A stretch of 64,000 nt of DNA from positions 1 through 64,000 of the forward strand of contig QNGE01002361.1 in the NCBI GenBank assembly GCA_008508345.1. The letters are read 5' to 3'. A model generated the notes under the pieces. It was not told the DNA's origin. It saw nothing but the letters and a program-made list of their open reading frames with translations, and searched no databases. The stretch is from Paragonimus westermani. Taxonomy: Eukaryota > Platyhelminthes > Trematoda > Plagiorchiida > Troglotrematidae. The translations under genes and the position numbers were made by a program. Shown here in pieces: positions 11,146 through 20,880 of this stretch (the stretch's first letter is position 1; every line of letters begins with the position of its first letter).

Positions 11146-11712
11146 CTAGACACCTCTTGCTTTTAGAGCTTCTGGAGGGTGATTTGCAGTTTTCCACTCT
11201 CGAAAATTTGGATGGGGTTGAATAATAAAAGAAAATATAGGACGAAATGACCCCGATCCAGCTGAGGAGACAGCCGCTGGAATGAGGAAAATATGAGCCA
11301 TTTTGGATGCACAAGGGGATCCCAGCAGACTCACTGGGCTATAAAGCTTAAGGATAAAATATGTCTTAACGGAAGTTTTTCGGGGTGGGACGGTTGGTGG
11401 TCTAGGAGAAGAGTGATGGTCCTTAACACCTTTAGGATCTACTCTTCCGGCCTCTCGCATCCCCACAGGCGCTTGACCTTCCAAGGGGATAGAAGCAGTA
11501 GCCTCTGATGTGGATGCTTGGGGTGGTCCATCCGAGGACATTGGTCTCCTCTTGAGAGCAGGGATAAGGACTTTCACGCTAGCCTGGAGCTTGGGGTAAG
11601 CCTTGATGGATGACCTTATTCTTGCCAGATGAGAGCGCCTCTGCCGCTCCCGCAGTGAACGATCTAGCGAGACTCCCCTGAGATTAGCATGGTTTCTTCT
11701 TACTTCAGCCAT
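11146..11712 (-). CDS. 5' ORF of the minus-strand LINE (ORF1-like)
   Basis: This 188-codon open frame starts MAEVRRNHANLRG upstream of the endonuclease. Its N-terminus is very basic (RSLRERQRRSHLARIRSS) and a Ser/Pro-rich middle follows, as in many LINE ORF1 proteins that bind RNA. No zinc knuckle or RRM is visible. It could be ORF1 or the N-terminal extension of ORF2. The frame that follows toward the endonuclease is broken. Position and composition support membership of the LINE, but the product is not recognised. Confidence 0.45.
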   Translation of the reverse strand: MAEVRRNHANLRGVSLDRSLRERQRRSHLARIRSSIKAYPKLQASVKVLIPALKRRPMSSDGPPQASTSEATASIPLEGQAPVGMREAGRVDPKGVKDHHSSPRPPTVPPRKTSVKTYFILKLYSPVSLLGSPCASKMAHIFLIPAAVSSAGSGSFRPIFSFIIQPHPNFREWKTANHPPEALKARGV

Positions 11713-13069
11713 TTTTTATGGTACTTCCTCTGTGCTAATGTTTACGGGAAACGTCACAAGAAGCCCCAGTGATTTCTTGGTAGGTTTGGAGCAAAGTCCG
11801 TCCAGATAACCAATTAATTAGTTTGAAAATTGGAAAATTTCACGTTTGTCGTTGCTCAACAGTGCCTCTTTCGTTTAAAATGCCTGTTGGGATAAGGTCA
11901 CGCAAAATTCAGTTTCACTGTTCCGTCTCAGTTGTTAGTCTTGAGGTACACACTTTAGCAAATGTTGACTGGCGTTTACAGGAAGTTCGTGGGTGCTATT
12001 CTCAATCCAGTAATCCTTACCACCCGATGAATAATTCAGACAAATAGGGCACTGGTCACTGTAGTCTGCCATTCTAAAAGTGAGCTTCGTGTAACATCTA
12101 CACAAAGATATTGTATTGCTTTTGTGTTCACAATCAGTGAAAGAATGATCACTTAGTGTGGATTGTGCCCACCTATACCAAAACGGTGCTGCTAATTCAC
12201 ACATCTAAACGCTCTTTCCACCATGTGATTATACACAATGGATAAAACCGGACACAGTCACATACATTGCACCCCATAGCAAAATTGCGTAATGTCGTTT
12301 ATCCACCTAGATCAGAAAAGCATAGGTAACGCCGATTACAGTAGCTTAACCTGGATCCGCCTGATTATGACGTTTTCCCGTTATTAGATGTATATATTAT
12401 ATACATCTCGGTGGGCCTCGATCAACCTTCACCACTATCCCCGGGCATAACCTTCATCTGTTAGCTCTACTTTGAGAGTGCAAAAACCTCCATATCTGTA
12501 ATGAACGGCCTAATCGTAGGCTCTGTTGGTTAGGAACACTAAATGTGTGATGTAAGAAGAGTAGCTCATCTGACGGCATACCTCGTCAGGCAGTCCTGGA
12601 TAAAAAGGACACTTGCACGTTGGTTTCTCGTATTCCTGTGAGTTCAGCCAACTTTGCGCTGAGTACAAAATAGACCAGTAAATATCCTAGCGCTTCTCGG
12701 TAAACTTTTCGGTTGGTTCGATCTTTAGTACGTCAGGCTATCATACAATGGTTTCATGTGTCCGCACTTCGAGAGTCGGAATGTGATCTGACCACCTTCT
12801 CTTCGAATAGACGGTGCTTTTCGAGACTGCGCAATGACGATCAACCAAAATCGGCCGGGGCCTCCAAGTTAAGCCTTATGAAATTAGTCCATTGTATGAT
12901 CTTCCACAAAGGCGTTGAGCAACGCGCAGTGATGAGCCAATGATCTCACAACTTCAAAACAATATTGGATCGTAGTGCCACGGCACTACTGAACAAGGTA
13001 GTACGTTGAAAAGTTAGGCAACCTCAACCGTTTTGATCGACAGATCGTTTCCGAGTAGTTAGTTACAAT
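11713..13069. other. Unassigned spacer
   Basis: I see no convincing gene. Minus-strand sequence just above 11712 may be the LINE 5' UTR. A small perfect inverted repeat with 9-bp arms and a 3-bp loop lies at 12387-12407 (GATGTATAT-ATT-ATATACATC). Short open stretches here have no recognisable motifs. Confidence 0.35.
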
Positions 13070-13554
13070 TTGGTGCCAGTCAGACTAAAAATGAGCTATA
13101 ATTGCGTAACAGGGTATTTGTACCCAAAAGAGCTCCTCCAAGCAGTCAACAGGTTCAAAAGCAATGGGTGCGTGCCAGGCCCCAAAAAGAGGGTGCACGC
13201 GCCACCCAAGCAAAACGCAATGACCGACAACTGTCTATTCGCACAACCATCGAATTGGCTCGACGAAACAAAATCGTCTGGGTCAAGGTCCAATTACCTT
13301 CCGAAACAGGAGAGGCTGAATGTGCGGGGACGAACACGTGGGGGTGTGGGTGGATGTCATTTTCACGTGAGTTCACTCTCAAATCTATACAACTATTTGC
13401 TCTCAATCTATTTTTGTTGGTGTTCCGCCGTCTTGGAGGCGAACTTACACGTTTGTTTACCATCTCCACATCAGCAAGCCACCCATGTAGTCCTGAATTC
13501 AGCATGGCTTGTGACAGTTCACTAATAGACCAACCTGACAAAGTGGAGGTCTAA
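13070..13554 (+). other. Block open in three frames, unrecognised
   Basis: Two plus-strand frames (13070-13525 and 13102-13554) and one minus-strand frame (13155-13541) are each open for 128-151 codons over the same 480 bp. The 13102 frame is basic at its start (RARPQKEGARATQAKRND) and has a hydrophobic stretch LKSIQLFALNLFLLVF near its middle. I recognise none of the products. The block lies about 1.2 kb upstream of the transposon repeats. It could be a decayed element ORF or chance openness from local base composition. Confidence 0.25.
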
Positions 13555-14766
13555 CATGGTATGAATGAGTATCTTGAGTGCTTCTTGTCATAACCAGCTT
13601 ATGAGGAGTGGAATGCTGTTCTCGACAATGTTATTTCCACCTACTCCAGTTCTGTCCTGAAATCCCGCCTTAGTTGAGGTGCTGCACCCAGTTTCCATAT
13701 TCCAGGTGTCGCTACTGCCTTCAGACTCTAGGCTTGAGATTAGGGATTCTTCAAAATGTCTTTACTTTCTACATCCGTCACCAATCCTTTAATGAGATGA
13801 TAGCCCACTTCTTCCAGTTAACCCGACAGGATGTAGTACACGGAACAACATTTTTATCGTGAGAACTCCCAGGTTATCCGGCTATCTGAACTGGAACCAC
13901 CACTTGCCTGTTTGCCTCTCACATTTCAGTAGATCCCCATTTGTCTTGGTGTCTGTCAGCCGAATCACCGTATTCCATTTTATTATGCTGGCCGGAGTAG
14001 AAAATGTGGACCACATATAGAAGACAGTGAAGAGTGTTGATCAGACGACTAACCGACCTTTGTCTCGAGGTACGCCAACGATATTCATCACTACGCCTAA
14101 ATAGCTTTGTTCACCGTGAGTAAATAGCTATTCAGTCGACGATCGTACATAAAGTTGCAACAAGTCTGGCCTTGGTAATGACCGTCGTATAAAGTGTGCT
14201 AGCCAGGTCCTTAGAAAGTGGGTATCCATCTGTTACCCAAGAGTCTATATTCAGGTGCTGACTTCAAACAATGAAGTGAACTGACCCAGAGTTCGAAGTT
14301 CAGAATGAGCACCAAAACCCTTTCAGACGGCTTATGGCAGCGAAGTTGTCGCACCTCAGTGCACCGTACTATGTGATTAACAGCATGTCTGGTTATTACC
14401 AGTTACTGACGAGGTGCACCAGCTTATATGTCTACTATGGCTGTCTTATTTACAGCCTGCTTGGCGCAAGTTCCGAATGATATCGGTGACGACAGACCAC
14501 GATGCTCTGATTGCTAGTCGTAGACCGTGATTTCTTCAGTTTGCGTGGATGAAAAAAGTTATTTCACCGCATATTCTGTTTTTTTGGCTTGGTACATGAT
14601 AAAGAAATTAGAATCACGGAATGTTGTGAAGTGGACTCACGTGTTCTGTGCTGAAGAAAACGGGAGGTGGTATGTGCCATTGTCCACAGACAAATAGAAC
14701 ATTATTACCGAGATCCCCACGTGTGTTCTCGAAGATTTCACCCTCCCACCTATGTGGTTCAGCGTG
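13555..14766. other. Unassigned spacer upstream of transposon
   Basis: No gene, RNA or repeat is recognised here. It may contain the 5' end of the Tnp2-like element, but I could not find a clear terminal inverted repeat. Confidence 0.3.
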
Positions 14767-14968
14767 TTTCAGCATAGAAAACGGTTTACGTTCATTCGTT
14801 AGCTAAGACAAATGGATGAAGCAGCCGTAGATGTTTCAACATAGAATACTGTTTGTGTTCACTCGTAAGCTGAAACAAATGTGCGGAGCTACCGCAAGAG
14901 TTTCAGCGCAGGATATTGTGCAGTAAGTAACACTCCGTGAACGTTTATGTTCACTCGTAAGTGGCACA
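14767..14968 (+). repeat. Three 67-bp tandem units (likely transposon subterminal repeats)
   Basis: Units start at 14767, 14834 and 14901, giving an exact 67-bp spacing. Each begins TTTCA(G/A)C with a CATAGAA-like continuation and carries GTTCA(T/C)TCGT(T/A)AG. The first two end in GACAAATG or AACAAATG. The third is interrupted by extra sequence before its GTTCACTCGTAAG block. CACTA/EnSpm-type elements typically carry subterminal tandem repeats that bind transposase, and the Tnp2-like coding remnant begins about 700 bp downstream. Confidence 0.65.
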
Positions 14969-15659
14969 CTGGAACACAGCCGTCCCCTGAGTGACATTAG
15001 AGTGTTCCTTCAGAACACTCACCGAATTTCTTTGGGTATAATTTGTCTACCAGTTAGCAAACATAAAGGTTAATATAAATAATACACACCTTTTTGCTAC
15101 TCAAAACCGTGTCGGCGGACCTACACCGCCCATGTAAGTTTTGTTTTATCGAACCATTTCGCATTAATGGTGACGGCGCCAACCGAGCAATTTCAGCCAT
15201 CGTGTTTACTTTGTTACGTGGAAAATGAGCACTAGGGGTTCAAAAAGGCCGAGGGGTAGTTAGCATGCAAACGTTTACCGTTTAGCTGAACTAGCGTGTC
15301 AGGAGCGTTTTGAAGGGAACTAAACGACATCCACGGCTATTGTTCCGGAGGGGGTGCAACTGATTCCTGCACTTCTGCAACACTATCAGTGCAAACGATG
15401 GTTGTGATGTTAACTTAAAAATTTAGACCAGCGATCACTCGCAGCCACCTCCTCGGTCGTGGATAATGTCACGAGGGATTCCTTAAGGAAAGCAACGTCC
15501 GCTGGTTACGTTCCTCAGTCTTCCGGCAATGATCACAAAAAATATCTCTATGGCACAGAATACAGCTATGTGACAATGATATTCAACGCTATTGCTATCA
15601 TCGTTTTAGACGACATCGCCAGTACGAACGAAAAGAAGGGGACACCCACCTAAATTGTC

Positions 15660-17207
15660 CGCTCGATTGCTGTGGAGGCCAGATTGTTTTTGAAAGCTGT
15701 CGGTATTATGCTCAGTCACATTAAGGAAGTGTTGCCTCAGTTGCCAATGGATGCACGTGCTGTGTTAGGAACACCACGGGTGAAGAGTACGCACACTTTG
15801 GTCTGAATGATTGTATAAGCCATGCCATACGTGGGTGATGGACGGAAGACGTTATTATTCTCCGACCTCAGCCCATTTCAACAGTTCAGGTTTACAATTG
15901 TGGCACATTCTTAGAAGGCTGATATCCCCTTCCACACCAGTGTTCGTCGTGGGACTATTCTGCGGTCTTTCTAAACCTGTGAATGTCGCAGAATACCTGG
16001 ATAGCGTGATAGAAGACTTGTCGATTGTATTGAGGGATGGTTTGTTGCTTTCAACATACAACCGCCATGTGCGAGTCGTTTTGGATTGCGTAGTTGGTGA
16101 TGCACTAGCCAGAGCTTTTGTTCCTCAGATGAAAAACCACAATGGTTATCACTGTTGCGGATAGTTTACAGCGCCGGGAGTGTACGTTAACCGAAAGGCG
16201 GTGCTCCTACCTAGAAGTTGCCGCTTAAGAACAGGCAACTACTTCAGAACCCGGCGTCAAGAACACCACGTTGGTCGGTCACCTTTTGAAAGGTTGAATG
16301 TGACATGATAACATGTTTTCCACTTGATTACGTGCACATGGTGTGTCTGTGAATGATGAAGCGGTTGATGAACCTATGGAGAGCAGGTCCAACGGCAAGG
16401 AAAATCCGTCTAGGCTCAACGCAGATTACTCAGTTGAACTGTAGGTTGATGATGCTAAGAGGAGTCCTGACTTGTGAGTTCCCCAGGAAATGTCGATCAC
16501 CTGTGGACTTCGACCGTTGGAAAGCAACGAAATTTCGGCAGTTCCTGTTGTACATCGGCCTACTGGCGCTGAAAGGAGTAGTGGATGAAAAAAATTATGG
16601 AAGCTCCTTAAAATTCTCCATTTCCGTATACCTACTTTGCTACCCAACGTGGTGTCTGCACTATGTGGATTTCGTATAGTCGTTGTTGCGAAAAACATTG
16701 GTTCGGTTTGCTGTAATCTACGGTGAATCTGAGCTTGTGTTCAACTTCCACTGTGTCAGCTACTTGTGTGTGGACGTAAGAATTCACGGACCGCTAGAAT
16801 CTTATTCGGAGTTTCTAGTTGAGTCGTAGATGAGAACGTTGCGCGGTTTCGTACGATCTCCAAATATGCCCACTTCGCAGATCTTCCGACGCGTAACGGA
16901 AAGGATGAATGTACACCCTCCAGGTGGCAGTACATTGATGGATGATGTAAGGGCAACATCCATTCCTATAGCAGCAAACAAACAGAGTAGGTTCATTCAC
17001 GAAGGCGTGATGTACCGCGAGGTCAAGTCCGAAAACGACCTGTTGGTGGGCGGATTGCCGGTGGTAATCGCCGGCTTCTCTGGAAGACGCATTCACATAC
17101 AGCGTTTCGCAACCTGTTGTGATTTTCTTGACAAGATGTTGCCTTTCAGCGGACTACATTTTTCTGTGTTCCCATATATACACATCCACGTGCTGGGTGG
17201 ACCGTGA
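15660..17207 (+). pseudogene. Tnp2/CACTA-like transposase, frame-broken
   Basis: Pieces in three frames follow the order of the large animal Tnp2-type transposases. First comes VEARLFLKAVGIMLSHIKEV with LPQLPMDARAVLGTP (about 15677-15780). Next are PVFVVGLFCGLSKPVNVAEY, LDCVVGDALARAFVPQMKNH and NGYHCC (15940-16163). A GVYVNRKA / HHVGRSPFERLN block follows with stops (16180-16300), then RCRSPVDFDRWKATKFRQFL with LLYIGLLALKGV (about 16485-16580). After that come VIYGESELVFNFHC and DVRIHGPLESYSEFLVES (about 16710-16825), and FVRSPNMPTSQIFRRVTERM (about 16848-16907). The enzyme would cut and paste the element. Stops and frameshifts show decay, although introns could account for some breaks. Confidence 0.75.
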
Positions 17208-17372
17208 ACGTATCCAGTGTAAAGGACTGCTTCTACCATTAAAGGACAGTTTTGTATTTTACCCAGTAATGCACACTTGGAAATTTGTCCGTAAAATAAA
17301 TCTTACCTAATTGCATTCTGTTTTCTTGAGCAACAACACAATGCTTGCGCTAATGAACACTTTCATTTTCAG

Positions 17373-18662
17373 ATGTATCATGTTGTTAAGTTCGATTATG
17401 AAAGCGTGGGCATAGTGCACAGGTCGTGGATTACGCTGCCAGGGTTTGCGCTCTGGCCGCGATTGCCATCCACGAAGCATTACAAGTTGTTCCTGGGTGG
17501 AATGACAGCACCCACTGGTTCAAAGCTGCACGAAGTAAAGATGCATCGCGCAACAGATATACGCTTTTGATTTTCTTAACATTTTCTACATGACTTGCAA
17601 CTGGCTTACAGATACCAACAAATACTGGAACAATGGTCAGACATACCATCGTTTGACGCCACGGAAATCATGGATCGTGGTGGCAAACTTAAGAGGTACA
17701 GTGAAATCGAATTAATTCACATTTGCAGACAACCTATCGTTTGTCTGACTTCACGTATGAAGTGGAAGAGAAACGAAAACATCCAGTGTACAGCATCGAT
17801 ATCGACTATTCTCCACCACCACCACCACCACAATTGGAGAATATGTCCCATGCATCTCCATCTCAACCACGATGGACATAGGGGTAACTGGAGAACCCGC
17901 CCTCTTTCTCCAGCCCTATTGCTTCCAGGTATGTCATCAGTAAAATGTCAACCAGTACGCATTTAGCTCCACCATTGTTTGTCCACCAGCAGCACACAGT
18001 GAGGCAGTGTGCAAAACGACACAGCCAAAGAAGTGAGAGAGTTAAAAGGTAAGTTCGTTCGATACAAATAATCACCGTATTCACCAGGTGTAATTGGAAG
18101 CCTAGTTCTCCAAAACATCCGAATCCGCGAGAAGTTGCATGCCATACGGCTTGAAGTGAAGGCACTTCGACTCTAACATGCAGCTTCCGGTAGGTCATTC
18201 ACCGCACAGTTCCCCGTGCGATTTCCGATGTAATCCATAGAAGACATGCAACTGCTGACTAAGGTGCTGGATGAAGCAGAAGAATATACCCAGCTGGTGT
18301 ATTCCATTTTTCCGATTCACAGTACACAGGTGACTTTTCTCAGCAGCATCGACGATACATCCATGGCTGAGTGCACCCGGAATGTTATGAGAACATTACT
18401 GAACGATGATGTGGCGGCAACAATAAACCAGGGAGAAGTAAATAATCGTGTTTCCATTGCCTCCTCACCCTTGGCCACAGCCATCGTTGGCATGTTCGAT
18501 CACAGTCATCACTTGTTAAATGTAGAATTCATCCTGAAGAAGGCTTATCCCGGCGTATCACACGCGGACATTGAGGGAATCATTCAACGGTGGATTCGGA
18601 AGACGAGATTGTGGGCAACGAAAGAAGCCGACGATCTCGTTGCCGACATCTTTGCACTGTGA
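17373..18662 (+). pseudogene. DUF4806-like spliced gene or gene remnant next to the transposase
   Basis: An ATG at 17373 follows a good splice acceptor (TTTTCAG at 17366-17372). It opens MYHVVKFDYESVGIVHRSWI and a LPSTKHYKLFLGGM block, resembling the N-terminal module found in DUF4806 proteins. A second acceptor (GGCTTACAG) precedes 17612, continuing YQQILEQWSDIP. From about 18125 come KLHAIRLEVKAL and then the DUF4806-like core at 18240-18630: NVMRTLLNDDVAATINQG, VEFILKKAYPGV, and SHADIEGIIQRWIRK, ending with a stop at 18660-18662. Some stops interrupt the chain, and a CCA run lies near 17812-17831. The function of DUF4806 is unknown. Position suggests an accessory gene of the same transposon, but an independent gene is possible. 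Confidence 0.55.
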
Positions 18663-18924
18663 TTCTAATTACGTGCTCGTCAAAGTTATACAGATGTTGC
18701 TGTAAAAATGCGCTTGATGTAACGTATGAATATTTATGTGCCTTCTACATCGTTTCTCGTGAATTGGAACATTGTGTCGTCCCTATTGTCCAAAGATAGG
18801 CCTACGTTTAACGTAATTGGGCTACGTGGAGAAACAGGAATTGTGCTGAATGTGATAAGATCGCTTAATGGGGCTGCGAACACATTTCCCCCCCACCGTT
18901 CCCTGACTGTTTCCAAAGTGTCTA

Positions 18925-18985
18925 GTTAGAACACTCATGGATCACTTGGGGAACGCTCAGGGAACACTCGGGAAACGGTCGTGCT
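18925..18985 (+). repeat. GGAACACTC-type short repeats, possible transposon right end
   Basis: Several short variants of GGAACRCTC cluster here (GAACACTC near 18929, GGAACGCTC near 18950, GGAACACTC at 18961-18969). The inverse, GAGTGTTCC, occurs at 15002-15010 near the 67-bp repeats. This may mark the subterminal region of the Tnp2-like element. The true ends were not identified. Confidence 0.35.
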
Positions 18986-20570
18986 ACAGTGTCCCCTACA
19001 GAAACATGGTTTTCTGCCTTTTCCGCGCGTACCGCCCTGTCCCTGACATGGTTTTCTCTCTGACCCATCTTGTCAACCCTGTGCACCCTGTGAGCCAATC
19101 AGGTGTCTCCCCAATTTGCTGGTCTTCATTGGTTTTCACTTGCAATAAATGTGCAGTACACGTCAGGAGAACGCCTTCTCCCGAACTGAAAGCATGAACG
19201 CAGTTGTTGTTGATTTGTAAGTTCTATTTCAGGATCATTTTGGGAATGTCTGGTCTCCACGGCAGTTCCCAAATTTGGATACAGTTGGAGCGGAGGTTGG
19301 GCGATGTTCACACATAATGAACATCGGAAATAGGAACAGAGAAGTGAACCTATTCCATTCACTAGTCGATCACCAATGATTGCACCATTTGCAACCAGAA
19401 ACCGCATAGACCAATATTTGCATGATTCTCACTTTCTTTATTACCCTAATTAATTTTGTCTCACTGGCTTCACACTTCTCTCGCAGGTCGTTGGTTGATT
19501 TCCTTTGTGCATGACAGCCACAACTGTCTACCTCGATGTGTTTTCGGCGTTTCTGATTGGTGTACATGGTGCACTGTGGGACAGAGTTTTCAGTGAGCCG
19601 TTGACAGCATTCGTTAGGGTTTTCCTATAGGGTTTTGTCATCTTGTGCGCCACACAGACTTCAGTTTCCTGGTTGGTGTACATGGTCCATTTGGACGCAT
19701 ATATACCGTCCTATGTTTTCCACTAAGGAAAATTTGGGACCATGTGCAAAAATCCTACGCCGTCGGGCTACTAGGGATACAACTAAAAGAGTACTGCAGA
19801 CTTGCCTAGTTTCTGCGCATTTTTGTACGTTTCAATGCGTTTACTGGTGTGTCTTACGTTTGCAGCTTCAAAAAAATTAAATGTTTAGTGTCCATGATCC
19901 CAGGATGAATCAATCGCCGAACTTATAATCACGTTTCCTCAATAGTTACACTTAAATTTCAAGATAAGCATATCTTGATACGTTGATGACATCGATTTCT
20001 ATTGTATTCCACTATTAATTCTCCGTAATAGCGTCAAATGTAATTCTTTATTTCTCCATTGATCGTTAAGCCACTGAACTACCGCACATTCCTTGCCCAC
20101 TCCTTCAGAAAATTAAAACAAGTGCACTTCCGGCAAACGAAAACACCGATTTCAGAAACTGAAGCACGTCACAAACTATAACAACCTCAGAGACTTAAAC
20201 ACCGTTTTTGCCTTCAAGATTGCGGAGATATTTGCAATCTACCAATTACACGAGGTAGCACGATATTGAGCAAAAATATTGGTTGCACGATAAGATTGTA
20301 TTGCTTGTAACTTTAAATCTGAAAACAAGATCATTGCACCTGTTCAGCGAAATTGAAGCCTGATATACTCGCCATGCAAGTGCGCGTCTATTAGTATGTG
20401 TACCAGAAAAAACAAACGTTGTTTCACAAAAGAAACACCTCATGACATGCTGCTAACTGTCGGTGGACTTAATTACTCCTAAACGTGGGGTTACCAACTT
20501 GAGTTAACAAGACAATTACTGTGTCTCCTATCAAGACCATCCGGCAACCTAGTCATTACTCACAGGCGAA
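18986..20570. other. Unassigned spacer
   Basis: No feature is recognised. Short open stretches on both strands have no known motifs. Confidence 0.3.
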
Positions 20571-20574
20571 AGTG

Positions 20575-20880
20575 GTTGAGCGTTCAGATATTATAATTCT
20601 GTCCGCCTAACGTGAGGTTCATGACGTACCGGCCAACACGGCTCTCATGAAAGTGTGACCGAAGTTCCAATCTCCGTGGTGCTAAAGATATACAATACTG
20701 ACGTGTTTTATCTATAGCGAAACTCCAGTCCAGGGTCGAGCCCATACCCACTTGTCCACCACAAGTGTCTCCTTGTGAAAAAAGCTGGTTGGTAGATCTA
20801 TTTGAACGCGAAGGCTGCGATCGAATGTGATTGATGTTCAACTTGAAACTACCTGAATCTTCGACTGCGCATCAGTAACC
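20575..20880 (+). repeat. Ribozyme repeat copy, old and diverged
   Basis: This matches the tRNA-promoter/hammerhead repeat described at 28609-29040 and 58745-59115, in plus orientation but with many changes. Recognisable parts are GTGGTTGAGCGTTCAGAT, the GTGAGGTTCATG...GGCCAACACGG region, and a decayed ribozyme core near 20698 (ACTGACG...GCGAAACTC). The tail (GCGAAGGCTGCGATCGAATGTGATTGATG) is also present. The ribozyme core has A9 changed to T and a disrupted stem II, so it is probably inactive. Confidence 0.7.

Larger units (their letters stand above)
7690..11712 (-). mobile_element. CR1/jockey-like LINE with endonuclease and RT, near full length
   Basis: This is a second, different LINE family on the minus strand, better preserved than the copies at 1-4563. 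In order from 11712 it shows a 5' ORF, an apurinic-type endonuclease (10922-10206), a linker, a reverse transcriptase (about 9666-7823) and a short 3' end near 7690. Damage is limited: an in-frame stop in the endonuclease at 10665-10667, an in-frame TAA at 8267-8269 within the RT region, some frame breaks in the 5' half, and a clean 527-bp insertion at 8932-9458. The 5' limit is uncertain and is placed at the ATG of the upstream ORF. Confidence 0.85.

Noticed and set aside
12387..12407. AT-rich palindrome as a terminator or regulatory site
   Set aside because: It is a single small palindrome with no gene nearby; chance is likely.
18981..19000. Terminal inverted repeat of the Tnp2-like element at GCTACAGTGTCCCCTACAG
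   Set aside because: I found no convincing inverted partner upstream of the 67-bp repeats.
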